Source of the DNA: Rathayibacter sp. VKM Ac-2857
GTDB taxonomy: Bacteria > Actinomycetota > Actinomycetes > Actinomycetales > Microbacteriaceae
Assembly: GCF_013205025.1 (NCBI RefSeq)
Contig: NZ_JABMLE010000001.1
Span: forward strand, 1,302,001 to 1,366,000
DNA length: 64,000 nucleotides
Reading direction: 5' to 3'
The translations under genes were made by a program, and so were the position numbers. How positions within the stretch are numbered: the first letter of the stretch is position 1; every line of letters begins with the position of its first letter. The notes under the pieces are model-generated. The model was not told the origin of the DNA and ran no database searches. It saw only the letters and a program-made list of their open reading frames with translations. Below, piece by piece: positions 40,504 to 49,113 of this stretch.

Positions 40504-41343
40504 ATGGACGAGGACAGCGCACGGGGCACCTGGCGGCGCGAGCCGAGCACCGTCGTCGTCGCCGACACCGGAGCGCCCTCGCGCATCGCCGAGCCGTTCG
40601 CGATCGCGGCGGGCAGCGTCCTGCTGGAGGCGCCGCACGAGTTCGCGCCGCACCGGCACGCGCTGCACGAGCTGGTCTGGGTCCGCGGCGGCACCATGAC
40701 GGTCCGGCTGGAGCACCGGATCCTGACCGTGCCGGACGGCTTCGGCGTCTGGATCCCGGCCGGGACGGAGCACGCGGGGCGGACGACCGCGCGGACCGCC
40801 CTCTGCGACGCGCTGTTCGATCCGGAGCGGTCGCCGGTGCCGATCACGGCGCCGGTCCTCGTCGAGGTGACGCCGGTGCTCGCCGCGCTGCTCACCCGGC
40901 TCGCGCGGACCGACCTCGAGGCGGCGGCGCGGCTGCGGGCGGAGGCGGTGGTCTTCGACGTGATCGCGCCGTCGAGCGAGCAGTACTCCGTCACGGTCCC
41001 GCAGGGCGAGCGCCTCGCGCCCCTGGTCGCGGCCCTCCTCGACGACCCGACCGACCGGCGGACCCTCGCCGACTGGGCCGGGCACCTCGGCGTCGGCGAG
41101 CGGACCCTGTCCCGGGTCCTCCGTGCGCAGACCGGGCTGTCCTTCCTGCAGTGGCGGCAGGCGCTGCGTGCGCACCGAGCGCTGGCGCTCCTCGCCGAGG
41201 GGCGGAGCGTGCAGGACGTCTCGGAGCTGATGGGCCACACGCACCCGAGCACGTTCATCGCGGCGTTCAAGCGGGTGATGGGGACCACTCCGGGTGCGTT
41301 CGCGCAGGACCAGCGCGCCGCGGCGGCATCGGCCGCGGGCTGA
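40504..41343 (+). CDS. AraC-family transcriptional regulator with cupin domain
   Basis: A 279-residue regulator. The N-terminal cupin (about residues 30-110) has the metal/ligand-type stretch HEFAPHRHALHELVWVRGG and WIPAGTEHAG. The C-terminal double HTH includes LADWAGHLGVGERTLSRVLRAQTG and DVSELMGHTHPSTFIAAFKRVMGTTP. The arrangement resembles the NimR/YeaM-type AraC subgroup, which usually controls an adjacent divergent gene. Here that would be the serine hydrolase, whose start is about 44 bp away. ATG 40504 is taken; GTG 40498 is also possible. It might instead influence the siderophore transporter downstream, but that gene has its own iron box. Confidence 0.87.
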   Translation: MDEDSARGTWRREPSTVVVADTGAPSRIAEPFAIAAGSVLLEAPHEFAPHRHALHELVWVRGGTMTVRLEHRILTVPDGFGVWIPAGTEHAGRTTARTALCDALFDPERSPVPITAPVLVEVTPVLAALLTRLARTDLEAAARLRAEAVVFDVIAPSSEQYSVTVPQGERLAPLVAALLDDPTDRRTLADWAGHLGVGERTLSRVLRAQTGLSFLQWRQALRAHRALALLAEGRSVQDVSELMGHTHPSTFIAAFKRVMGTTPGAFAQDQRAAAASAAG

Positions 41344-41363
41344 GGCCGGGCGTCCGACCGCGT

Positions 41364-41404
41364 CGGGTCTCGATACGCCCCTCCGGGGCTACTCGACCAG
41401 CATG
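41364..41404. repeat. Single palindromic element D
   Basis: A lone direct copy (GGTCTCGATACGCCCCTCCG then GGGCTACTCGACCAGCATG) starts 21 bp after the stop of the AraC gene. Its flank carries the motif GTCTCTTCCAGGAGATCCACC, the inverted form of the GGTGGATC flank seen at 35531 and 37379. The rest of 41344-41632 holds the iron box and the leader of the siderophore operon. Confidence 0.85.
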
Positions 41405-41560
41405 CGGCGGGCGTCTCTTCCAGGAGATCCACCCCTGTCCGAGCTGCCGCTCCGAGCGGCGCCGTCCCGTGCCTCGGAGAGGTGGCCCCAGTGGCCGGAA
41501 CGCTCTATCGGGTGTCCTCGGCAGTCGATTGCGGACGGTCCGGCCGCCGCCTAGCCTCAG

Positions 41561-41579
41561 GAAGGTAAGCCAACCCTTA
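41561..41579 (+). promoter_or_regulatory. DtxR/IdeR-type iron box of the siderophore importer operon
   Basis: GAAGGTAAGCCAACCCTTA matches the DtxR/IdeR consensus TWAGGTWAGSCTWACCTWA at about 16 of 19 positions. It lies 53 bp before the ATG of the importer ATPase, leaving room for promoter overlap. Control by iron fits the content of the three following genes and matches the box before heme oxygenase at 14121. Confidence 0.75.
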
Positions 41580-41632
41580 CTCAGCGGATCCCCTCCCGCT
41601 TCCCCCTCCAACGAAGGAATCCGCCAGTCCCC

Positions 41633-42547
41633 ATGCCTCACTCCCCCGAGCCGGCGCGCGCGCCCTCGCGCCTCGCCGGCACCGAGCTCGTGCTCGGCTT
41701 CGGCCGGCGCACCGTCGTCGACGGCGTCTCGGTGGAGCTCGAGCCCGGCCGGGTGACGGCGCTCGTCGGGCCGAACGGCTCGGGCAAGTCGACGCTGCTG
41801 CGGGCCCTGGCACGGCTGCACGCCCCGAGCGGCGGAGTAGTCACCCTCGACGGCGATCGCCCCGCGAGCGCGCTGAGCAGCCGCGACTTCGCCCGCGAGG
41901 TGACCCTCTTCGCACAGAGCCGCACCGCGCCGCAGGGGCTCAGCGTCCGTGAGGTCGTCGCCTTCGGCCGTCATCCGCACCGCCGGGCCTTCGCCGGTCC
42001 GTCGCCGGCGGATCGCGACGCGGTCGAGCGGGCGATGGCCACCACCGGCGTGCTGTCGATGGCGGAGCGGGCGGCCGGCGAGCTCAGCGGCGGCGAGCTG
42101 CAGCGGGTCTGGCTCGCGTCCTGTCTCGCCCAGCAGACCGGCGTGGTGCTGCTGGACGAGCCGACCAACCACCTCGACCTCCGCTACCAGGTGGAGACGC
42201 TCGATCTGATCCGCGATCTCGCCGAGGTGCACGGAGCCGCGGTCGGCGTCGTCCTGCACGACCTCGATCACGCGGCGCGCGTCGCCGACCGCCTGCTGCT
42301 GCTCAGCGACGGGCGGATCCTCGCCGAGGGCGACCCCGTCGCCGTGCTCACCGCCGAGCACATCGAGGCGGCCTACGGCCTGCGGGTCGAGGTCGCCGTG
42401 GACGAGCGGACCGGACACCTGCGCATCGACCCCGTCAGCCGGCACGGCGTCTCCCAGCGCAACGTCTCCCAGCGCAGCGTCTCTCAGCACACCGTCCGCC
42501 TGCACGACCAGACCCCTGCCCGTTCCCGAGAGGACACCGAAGAATGA
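41633..42547 (+). CDS. Iron-siderophore ABC importer ATPase (FepC/FecE-like)
   Basis: A 304-residue ATPase with Walker A GPNGSGKST (residues 44-52), the Q-loop at LFAQSR, signature ELSGGELQRVWLA, Walker B VVLLDEPTNHLDL and the H-loop in LHDLDHAARVADR. The SVREVVAFGRHPHR stretch is typical of FepC/FhuC enzymes. It energises uptake of ferric siderophores with the binding protein and fused permease downstream. The C-terminal tail carries three 15-bp repeats encoding VSQR(N/S)/VSQHT. The last four bases overlap the next start as ATGA. ATG 41633 has a weak ribosome site. First gene of the iron-box operon. Confidence 0.92.
   Translation: MPHSPEPARAPSRLAGTELVLGFGRRTVVDGVSVELEPGRVTALVGPNGSGKSTLLRALARLHAPSGGVVTLDGDRPASALSSRDFAREVTLFAQSRTAPQGLSVREVVAFGRHPHRRAFAGPSPADRDAVERAMATTGVLSMAERAAGELSGGELQRVWLASCLAQQTGVVLLDEPTNHLDLRYQVETLDLIRDLAEVHGAAVGVVLHDLDHAARVADRLLLLSDGRILAEGDPVAVLTAEHIEAAYGLRVEVAVDERTGHLRIDPVSRHGVSQRNVSQRSVSQHTVRLHDQTPARSREDTEE
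42449..42493. repeat. 15-bp in-frame repeat near the importer ATPase C-terminus
   Basis: Three consecutive units beginning GTCTCCCAGCGC (42449, 42464) and GTCTCTCAGCAC (42479) have a period of 15 bp. They encode VSQRN, VSQRS and VSQHT. Confidence 0.8.
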
Positions 42548-43599
42548 CCCGCGCCCCCCTCCTCACCGCGGCCCTCGCCGCGACCGCCGCCGGCGTGCTC
42601 CTGCTGACCGGCTGCGGCACCACCGCCGTCGAGACCGCCGACGCCGCCGGCACCGTCGACTCCGCCGAGTGCGCCGCCGACGACACGCAGACCGCCACCG
42701 GCGCCGTCTCGCTCACCGACAGCCTCGGCCGCACGGTCGAGCTCGACGCGCCCGCCGAGCGGATCGTCGTGCTGGAGTGGCAGCAGACCGAGGACCTGCT
42801 CACCCTCTGCGTCGCCCCGGTCGGCGCCGCCTCGACCGAGGACTACACCACCTACGTCAGCGCCGAGACCCTGCCCGCGAGCACCGCGGACGTGGGCGAG
42901 CGCGGCGAGCCGGACCTCGACACCCTCTACGGGCTCGACCCCGACCTGATCGTCATCGAGGCCTACAGCGCGGACGACGACCTGCTCGCCCAGCTCGAGG
43001 AGCGCGACGTGCCCGTGCTCGCCACCATCGGCGCGGACGCGAGCGGCCAGATCGACAACATGAAGGAGGTGTTCTCTCTCCTCGGCGAGGCCACCGGGCG
43101 GACCGAGCGCGCCGACGCGGTGCTCGCCGAGTTCGACCAGCACCTGGCCGACGCCAAGACCGAGGTCGCCGAGGCCGCCCTCGCGACGCCGGAGTTCGTC
43201 TTCTTCGACGGCTGGATCGAGAGCGGCAACGTCGTCATCCGCCCCTACGGGAAGGGCGCGCTGTTCACCGAGCTCGGCGAGGAGCTCGGCCTCGAGGGCG
43301 CCTGGACCGACGAGATCAACGACTCCTACGGCAGCGGCGGCGTCGACCCCGCCTACGGTCTCGCGCAGACCGACATCGAGGGACTGACCGCGGTCGGCGA
43401 GGCGAACCTGATCTACTCCAACGACGGCACCCCCGACAGCTACGTGACCGAGCTCGCCAAGAGCCCGGTCTGGGCCGCGCTCCCCGCGGTGCAGCAGGGC
43501 CGCGCGTTCGAGTTCCCGCCCGGCGTCTGGGGCGCCGGCGGACCGAAGTCCGGCGAGCAGGCCATCGACGCCTTCGTGGACGTCATCGTCGGCGAGTGA
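42544..43599 (+). CDS. Iron-siderophore-binding lipoprotein
   Basis: A 351-residue periplasmic-binding-type lipoprotein. The signal peptide ends at LLLTGC (Cys24). The mature part has the class III siderophore-binding layout: VSLTDSLGRTVELDAPAERIVVLEW, a first lobe with GLDPDLIVIEAYSADDD, the long backbone helix, and a second lobe ending VWAALPAVQQGRAFEFPPGVWGAGG. It captures a ferric siderophore at the outer membrane face of the cell and passes it to the permease. Its ATG overlaps the ATPase stop, and its stop overlaps the GTG of the permease as GTGA. Siderophore type unknown. Confidence 0.92.
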   Translation: MTRAPLLTAALAATAAGVLLLTGCGTTAVETADAAGTVDSAECAADDTQTATGAVSLTDSLGRTVELDAPAERIVVLEWQQTEDLLTLCVAPVGAASTEDYTTYVSAETLPASTADVGERGEPDLDTLYGLDPDLIVIEAYSADDDLLAQLEERDVPVLATIGADASGQIDNMKEVFSLLGEATGRTERADAVLAEFDQHLADAKTEVAEAALATPEFVFFDGWIESGNVVIRPYGKGALFTELGEELGLEGAWTDEINDSYGSGGVDPAYGLAQTDIEGLTAVGEANLIYSNDGTPDSYVTELAKSPVWAALPAVQQGRAFEFPPGVWGAGGPKSGEQAIDAFVDVIVGE

Positions 43600-45746
43600 C
43601 CACGACGCCGGCCGCCGACGAGCGCCGTTCCGACCCGCGCCGCGCCGACCCGCGCCGCGCCGACCCGCGCCGCGCCGACCCGCGCCGTGCGGACGTCCGG
43701 ACGGCGCTCGTCGGCGTCGGCGTGCTCGCGGCCCTCGCGGTCATGGTCGTGCTCGTCGGCCTCTGGCACCTGACCCAGGGCACCTCGGGCATCGGCGCGA
43801 ACGGGCTGCTGCGCGCCCTGCTCGGCGAGGAGGTGTCGGTCGGCGGAGTCTCGGCCGCCGACATCTTCGCCGGCTCGCGGCTGCCACGCCTGTCCGCGGG
43901 CATCGCCGTCGGGATCGCGCTCGGGGCGGCAGGCGCGCTGCTGCAGTCGATCTCGCGCAACGCGCTCGCCTCGCCGGACACGCTCGCGGTGACCGCGGGC
44001 GCCTACTTCGCCCTGACCGCGGTGGCCGCCTTCTCGGTGTCCGTGCCGCTCTGGGCGTCCAGCGGAGTCGCCTTCCTCGGCGGGCTCGCGGCCGCGGCCG
44101 TCGTGCTCGCGCTCACCGGGCGCGCCGCGGGGACCTCGAGCACCCGGCTGATCCTGGCCGGCTCGGCCATCGCGATGGCGCTCGACTCCGGCACGGCGAT
44201 GCTGCTGATCCTCTTCCGGGAGAACACCACCGGGCTGTTCGCCTGGGGCAGCGGCTCGCTCGGGCAGCTCAACATCGACGCGTCCGCGCGCGCCGCGCCG
44301 CTGATCGTCGTCGTCCTCGGGCTGGCCCTGCTGCTCTCGCGCCGCCTCGACGTGCTCGGGCTCGGCGAGGACGGCGCCGCGACCCTCGGCGTCCCGGTCC
44401 GCTCGACCCGCGCGCTGGCCGTGCTCTGCGCGGTGCTGCTCACCAGCACCTCGGTCACCCTGGCCGGGCCGATCGCCTTCGTCGGGCTCGGCGCCCCCGT
44501 TCTCACCCGGCTGCTGGCGGCACGGGTGCCGGCGCTGCGCCGGCACGTCTTCCTGGTGCCCGCGTCGGGGCTGATCGGCGCCGCGCTGATCGTGCTCGCC
44601 GACGCGCTGCTGCGCGCGATCCTCAGCCCGGAGGGAGCCACGGCGATCCCGACGGGCATCCCGACCGCGGTGCTCGGCGGGGTGGTCATCGTGGTGCTCG
44701 CCCTGCGGATGCGCGACGCCGGCTCCGCGCGGACGGCGCGGGCGGTGCGCTCCTCGCTGCGGACGGTCCGGCGCTTCCGGATCGTGCTCGCGGTGCTCGT
44801 CGTCCTGCTCGCCGGCACGATCGTGCTCGGGCTGCTCGCGGGCAGTCTGCAGCTGCGCCTGGGCGACGTCGCCCTCTGGCTGCAGAGCGCGGCACCGGAT
44901 CTCGTCGCCCGCGCCCTCGACGAGCGGGCGCCGCGCATCGCCGCGGCCGTGCTCGCCGGCGCGGCGCTCGCGCTCGCGGGCACCGCCGTGCAGGGCACCG
45001 TCCGCAATCCGCTGGCCGAGCCGGGACTGCTGGGCATCACCGCCGGCGCCGGTCTCGGGGCCGTGATCGTCGTCACCACCGGGCTCGGCGGCGGCGGGCG
45101 CCCCGTGCTGATCGCGATGGCGGTCGCCGCCGGGCTGGCGACCTTCGGGGTGATCGCCCTGCTCGCCTGGCGCGGCGGCCTGCAGCCCGACCGCTTCGTG
45201 CTCGTCGGCATCGGCGCGGGCTACGCCCTGAGCGCGGTGACCGCCTTCCTGCTGCTGAGCTCCGACCCGTGGCAGACCCCGCGGATCCTCACCTGGCTCT
45301 CCGGCACGACCTACGGCCGCTCGCTGCCCGACGTGCTGCCGGTCGCGATCGGGATCCTCGTGCTGCTGCCGCTGCTCCTCGGCCTGCGCCGCCGCCTCGA
45401 CCTGCTGGCCATCGACGAGGACACCCCGCGGATCCTCGGCATCCGGCCCGAGCGCACCCGGCTGGGCGTGCTCGCGCTGGCCGCCGTGCTCGCCTCGCTG
45501 GCGGTCGTCGCCGTCGGCACGGTCGGCTTCGTCGGGCTGGTCGCGCCGCACCTGGCCCGGACGCTGGTCGGCGCGCGGCACGGCCGCATCGTCCCGGTCG
45601 CGATGCTGCTCGGCGGCCTGCTCGTGCTCGTCGCCGACACCCTCGGCCGCACGCTGATCGCGCCGTCGCAGCTGCCGGCCGGGCTGATGATCGCGCTGGT
45701 CGGCGCGCCCTACTTCGTCTGGCTGCTCCGCCGCACCCGCGACTGA
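43596..45746 (+). CDS. Fused tandem FecCD-type siderophore permease
   Basis: A 716-residue membrane protein made of two FecCD permease units of about 330 residues each, with roughly twenty helices in all. The first unit has GAAGALLQSISRNALASPD and FVGLGAPVLTRLL; the second has LALAGTAVQGTVRNPLAEPGLLGITAGAGLGA and FVGLVAPHLARTLVG. The FhuB-type fusion replaces the usual heterodimer. The N-terminus, before the first helix, holds nearly five RRADP pentapeptide units encoded by 15-bp repeats. GTG 43596 overlaps the binding-protein stop. The 3' end overlaps the convergent APC permease gene by 37 bp. Confidence 0.92.
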   Translation: MTTTPAADERRSDPRRADPRRADPRRADPRRADVRTALVGVGVLAALAVMVVLVGLWHLTQGTSGIGANGLLRALLGEEVSVGGVSAADIFAGSRLPRLSAGIAVGIALGAAGALLQSISRNALASPDTLAVTAGAYFALTAVAAFSVSVPLWASSGVAFLGGLAAAAVVLALTGRAAGTSSTRLILAGSAIAMALDSGTAMLLILFRENTTGLFAWGSGSLGQLNIDASARAAPLIVVVLGLALLLSRRLDVLGLGEDGAATLGVPVRSTRALAVLCAVLLTSTSVTLAGPIAFVGLGAPVLTRLLAARVPALRRHVFLVPASGLIGAALIVLADALLRAILSPEGATAIPTGIPTAVLGGVVIVVLALRMRDAGSARTARAVRSSLRTVRRFRIVLAVLVVLLAGTIVLGLLAGSLQLRLGDVALWLQSAAPDLVARALDERAPRIAAAVLAGAALALAGTAVQGTVRNPLAEPGLLGITAGAGLGAVIVVTTGLGGGGRPVLIAMAVAAGLATFGVIALLAWRGGLQPDRFVLVGIGAGYALSAVTAFLLLSSDPWQTPRILTWLSGTTYGRSLPDVLPVAIGILVLLPLLLGLRRRLDLLAIDEDTPRILGIRPERTRLGVLALAAVLASLAVVAVGTVGFVGLVAPHLARTLVGARHGRIVPVAMLLGGLLVLVADTLGRTLIAPSQLPAGLMIALVGAPYFVWLLRRTRD
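43623..43694. repeat. 15-bp in-frame tandem repeat at the FecCD N-terminus
   Basis: The unit CGCCGCGCCGACCCG is repeated with almost no change between 43623 and 43694, giving one diverged first copy (RRSDP), three RRADP copies and a partial last one (RRAD). The repeat stands between the start codon and the first membrane helix. Confidence 0.88.
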
Positions 45747-46963
45747 GCGATCACCCGGTAGGCGGCGCCGACGGCGAGCACCGTGACGCCGCCCGCGATC
45801 GAGGCGGGCGGGAGGGTCGCCACGAGGAGGAGGCAGCCGGCGACGCCGACGACCGCCAGCGGGCGTGGAGAGCGGCGGTGCTGGGCGTCCTGGGTCAGCG
45901 CCGCGACGTTCGCGACCAGGTAGTAGAGCAGCACGCCGAACGAGGAGAAGCCGATCGCCGAGCGCAGGTCGGCGACGAGCACCAGGAGGACGACGATCAG
46001 GCCGACGGCGATCTCGGCGCGGCGCGGGACGCTGCGGACCGGGTCGATCACGGCGAGCGCCCGCGGCAGATCGCCGTTCCGCGCCATCGCCAGGCTCGTG
46101 CGGCCGATGCCCGCAATCAGCGCGAGCAGCGCGCCGAGGCTCGCCGCCGCCGCGCCCACGCGGATCGGCACCGCGGTCCACGGCCAGGCGGCGGCCGCGT
46201 CGACGAGGGGCTGCGTCGAGGCGGCGAGCCGCTCGGGTCCGAGCGCCGCGAGCAGCCCGGCGCCGACGACGGTGTAGAGCAGGACCGCGAGCACGAGGGC
46301 GCCGAGGATCGCGCGCGGGATGGTGCGGGCGGGGTCGCGCACCTCCTCCCCCATCGTCGCGAGGCGGGCGTAGCCGGCGAAGGCGAAGAACAGCAGGCCG
46401 GCCGACTGCAGCACGCCGTAGGCGTCGAAGGGGCGGTCGGTCGCGGAGACGACTGCCGGCCCGGACGCGGCCGCCGCGGCCAGCGCGACGATGAGCACCA
46501 CGAGGACGATCGAGAGCAGGATCCGGGTCGCGAGGGCCGTGCGGGTCACCCCGAGCACGTTCACCGCGACGAGCGCCACGACCGCGGCGACCGCGACCGG
46601 CCGCTCCCAGCCCGCGGGAGCGGCGTAGGCGGCGACGGTCAGCGCCATCGCCGCGCAGCTCGCCGTCTTGCCGACGACGAAGCTCCAGCCGGCCAGGAAG
46701 CCGGGCCACTCGCCGAGCCGCTCCCGGCCGTAGAGGTAGGCGCCGCCGGAGCGCGGGTACTGCGCGGCCAGCTGCGCCGTGGAGGAGGCGTTCGCCCAGG
46801 CGACCAGCGCGGCGAGCGCCAGGCCGAGCAGCAGCCAGGGCCCGGCCGCCGCCGCGGCGGGAGCGAAGGCGGAGAAGAGCCCGGCGCCGAGCATCGAGCC
46901 GAGCCCGATGACGACGGCGTCGCGGAAGCCCAGGCGGCGGGCGAGGGAGGCGTCGGCGGTCAC
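45710..46963 (-). CDS. APC-family amino acid/amine permease
   Basis: A 417-residue permease with twelve predicted helices. The N-terminal APC motif is RRLGFRDAVVIGLGSMLGAGLFSAFAPA, followed by SSTAQLAAQYPRSGGAYLYGRERLG and, in helix 6 to loop, LFFAFAGYARLATMGEEVRDPARTIPRAI. It should be a proton-driven amino acid or amine transporter in the membrane. The GTG start is at 46963. The last codons overlap the 3' end of the FecCD gene on the opposite strand by 37 bp. No catabolic gene is next to it, so the substrate is open. Confidence 0.9.
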   Translation of the reverse strand: MTADASLARRLGFRDAVVIGLGSMLGAGLFSAFAPAAAAAGPWLLLGLALAALVAWANASSTAQLAAQYPRSGGAYLYGRERLGEWPGFLAGWSFVVGKTASCAAMALTVAAYAAPAGWERPVAVAAVVALVAVNVLGVTRTALATRILLSIVLVVLIVALAAAAASGPAVVSATDRPFDAYGVLQSAGLLFFAFAGYARLATMGEEVRDPARTIPRAILGALVLAVLLYTVVGAGLLAALGPERLAASTQPLVDAAAAWPWTAVPIRVGAAAASLGALLALIAGIGRTSLAMARNGDLPRALAVIDPVRSVPRRAEIAVGLIVVLLVLVADLRSAIGFSSFGVLLYYLVANVAALTQDAQHRRSPRPLAVVGVAGCLLLVATLPPASIAGGVTVLAVGAAYRVIAQSRVRRSSQTK

Positions 46964-47034
46964 CGGACCGTCTTAGCGCACGCGGGGAACGCCCGGGTTA
47001 ACCTGGGCGTCCGTGCCGAGACCGGGAGGCCCCC

Positions 47035-47703
47035 ATCCGCATCCTCATCGTCGACGACGAGATCAACCTGCTCGGCGCGCTCGAGGCGGGCCTCCAGGGC
47101 GAGGGCTTCGCGGTCGACACCGCGACGAACGGCACCGACGCGCTCTGGCTCGCGCAGGAGGCGGAGTACGCGGCGATCGTGCTCGACCTGATGCTCCCCG
47201 ACATCAGCGGCTTCCGCGTCTGCGAGCGCCTGCGCGCCGCGGAGGACTGGACGCCGATCCTGATGCTCACCGCGAAGGACGGCGACCTCGACCAGGTCGA
47301 GGCGCTCGACACCGGCGCGGACGACTACCTGACCAAGCCGTTCTCCTTCCCGGTGCTCGTGGCGCGGCTGCGGGCGCTGATCCGCCGCGGCGCCGCCGAG
47401 CGGCCGACGGTGCTGACCGTCGGCGACCTCGTGCTCGATCCGGCCGCCCGCTGGGTGGAGCGCGGCGGGGTCACGATCCCGCTGACGGCCCGCGAGTTCA
47501 GCGTGCTGGAGTACCTCGTCTCGCGCGCGGGCGACGTCGTCCCCAAGCGCGACATCCTCGGCGCCGTCTGGGACTTCGACTTCGACGGCGATCCCAACAT
47601 CGTCGAGGTCTACATCCGGACGCTCCGCAACAAGATCGACCGGCCGTTCGGCCGCGAGACGATCCGCACCCAGCGCGGCGCGGGCTACTCGGTGCTGCCG
47701 TGA
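47035..47703 (+). CDS. OmpR-family response regulator with apparent ATC start
   Basis: A full-length regulator of 222 residues: receiver domain from IRILIVDDE with phospho-Asp in VLDLMLP, the switch Thr in LMLTAKDGD and the Lys in YLTKPFS, then a winged-helix domain (LTAREFSVLEYLVSRAGDVVPKRDI, RTLRNKIDRPFGRETIRTQRGAGYS). No ATG, GTG or TTG occurs in frame between the TAA at 46999 and the receiver domain. The first canonical start (47179) would delete its first strands. A GGGAGG site stands correctly before ATC 47035, where relatives have GTG or ATG. Either ATC is used or the base is a sequence error. Coupled to the kinase as GTGA. Confidence 0.85.
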   Translation: MRILIVDDEINLLGALEAGLQGEGFAVDTATNGTDALWLAQEAEYAAIVLDLMLPDISGFRVCERLRAAEDWTPILMLTAKDGDLDQVEALDTGADDYLTKPFSFPVLVARLRALIRRGAAERPTVLTVGDLVLDPAARWVERGGVTIPLTAREFSVLEYLVSRAGDVVPKRDILGAVWDFDFDGDPNIVEVYIRTLRNKIDRPFGRETIRTQRGAGYSVLP

Positions 47704-49019
47704 CGGGCGCACCGAGCCGGCCGCGGCGCTCCCTGCGCTCCCGGATCACGCTCGCGGCGACCGCCGTGGTCGCCCTCGCGGCGGTGCTCGGCGCGGCCGG
47801 CTTCCTGCTGGTGCTCTCCTCCGTGCTCGCGGGCAGCGCCGCGACGGCCGCCGAGACCGAGGCGGAGCGGGTCGCCACGCTGGTCGAGCGCGGCGGCGCG
47901 GACGCGGTGCGGGCCTCGGAGGGCGTGGTCCAGCTGATCGTCGGCGGGCGCGTGGTCGCCGCGGGCGAGGACGCGGACGACCTGCCCGCGCTGGCGACCG
48001 AGGAGCGCGACGAGCCGTTCACGACCACGCCGGCGGACGAGGATCCGCTGGTCGTCGCGACGCAAGAACTCGACGACGGCTCGCTCGTCGTCGTGGGCGT
48101 GCCCGACGAGGGCCGAGCGGAGGCGCTCGCGACGACCGCGGGCCTGCTCGCGGTGGCCGTCCCGCTGCTGGTCGCGTTCGTCGCGATCGTCTGCTGGATC
48201 GTCGTCGGACGCGCCCTCCGCCCGGTGGACCGGATGCGCGCGGAGGCGGACGCCGTCACCGCCGCGGCGCTCGACCGCCGCGTCGCGGAGCCCGGCTCGG
48301 GCGACGAGATCGACAGGCTCGCGCAGACGCTCAACCGGATGCTCGGCCGGCTCGAGGACGGCCAGGAGCGGCAGCGCCGGTTCGTCTCGGACGCCTCGCA
48401 CGAGCTTCGCTCGCCGGTCGCGGCCCTGCGGCAGAGCGCGGAGGTCGCGCTCGCGCACCCCGACCGGCTCGACGCGGCGCGGCTGGCGACGACGGTCGCC
48501 GAGGAGTCGGTGCGGATGGGCGGCCTGATCGAGGGCCTGCTGCTGCTGGCGCGCGCCGACGAGGCGCGGCTGGCGGTGCTCGCGGCCCCGGTCGACCTCG
48601 ACGACCTGGCGCTGCGCGAGGTGCGGCGGCTGCGCGACTCCGGGATCGCCGTGGACGCCTCGGGGGTCTCGCCGGTGCAGGCGGTGGCGGACGAGGCGCT
48701 GCTCGGGCGGGCGCTGCGGAACCTCGTCGACAACGCGGTGCGGCACCGCGCCTCGCGACTGGCGATCGCGACCCGCGGCGAGGGCGCGACGGCGGTGCTC
48801 GTCGTCGACGACGACGGCCCGGGCATCCCGCCGGCCGAGCGCGAGCGGGTGCTCGAGCGCTTCGTCCGGCTGGACGAGGGGCGCGCCCGCGACGCCGGCG
48901 GCTCGGGGCTCGGGCTCGCGATCGTCGCCGAGATCGCGGCGGCGCACGGCGGGAGCGTCGCGATCGAGGAGTCGCCGTGGGGCGGCGCGCGGCTGACGCT
49001 GCGGGTGCCGCTGGGCTGA
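47700..49019 (+). CDS. Sensor histidine kinase
   Basis: A 439-residue membrane kinase. Two helices (about residues 15-45 and 145-170) bracket a short extracytoplasmic sensor region rich in Asp and Glu. A HAMP domain, the phospho-acceptor His in SDASHELRSPVAALRQ, the N-box RNLVDNAVRH, and the G-boxes DDDGPGIP and GGSGLGLAI follow. It should phosphorylate the response regulator encoded just upstream, whose stop overlaps its GTG as GTGA. The output likely includes the PepSY protein gene downstream, which is preceded by a direct repeat. The acidic sensor could bind metal ions or cationic compounds. Confidence 0.92.
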   Translation: MTGAPSRPRRSLRSRITLAATAVVALAAVLGAAGFLLVLSSVLAGSAATAAETEAERVATLVERGGADAVRASEGVVQLIVGGRVVAAGEDADDLPALATEERDEPFTTTPADEDPLVVATQELDDGSLVVVGVPDEGRAEALATTAGLLAVAVPLLVAFVAIVCWIVVGRALRPVDRMRAEADAVTAAALDRRVAEPGSGDEIDRLAQTLNRMLGRLEDGQERQRRFVSDASHELRSPVAALRQSAEVALAHPDRLDAARLATTVAEESVRMGGLIEGLLLLARADEARLAVLAAPVDLDDLALREVRRLRDSGIAVDASGVSPVQAVADEALLGRALRNLVDNAVRHRASRLAIATRGEGATAVLVVDDDGPGIPPAERERVLERFVRLDEGRARDAGGSGLGLAIVAEIAAAHGGSVAIEESPWGGARLTLRVPLG

Positions 49020-49038
49020 CCGCTCGCGGCGGCGGCCA

Positions 49039-49055
49039 CTTCAGGCTGGCTTCAG
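49039..49055 (+). promoter_or_regulatory. Direct repeat, candidate response-regulator site
   Basis: CTTCAG occurs at 49039-49044 and 49050-49055, a spacing of 11 bp, about one helical turn. Tandem hexamers with this spacing are typical binding sites of OmpR/PhoP-type regulators. The site is 60-75 bp before the PepSY gene start and just after the stop of the kinase gene. Confidence 0.55.
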
Positions 49056-49113
49056 CGGCGCCGCGGGACAGTGGCTCCGGCGTCGATCAGCGGCGCCGGA
49101 GACGGAGCGGATC

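Noticed and set aside
37278-41432. A 1384-codon minus-strand frame running through repeat cluster C, photolyase and AraC loci
   Set aside because: It passes antisense or out of frame through several supported genes and includes repeat translations such as SRYALRATRPAW.
41633-45746. A siderophore biosynthesis cluster
   Set aside because: Only import genes are present; no NRPS, NIS synthetase or hydroxylase is seen on either side.
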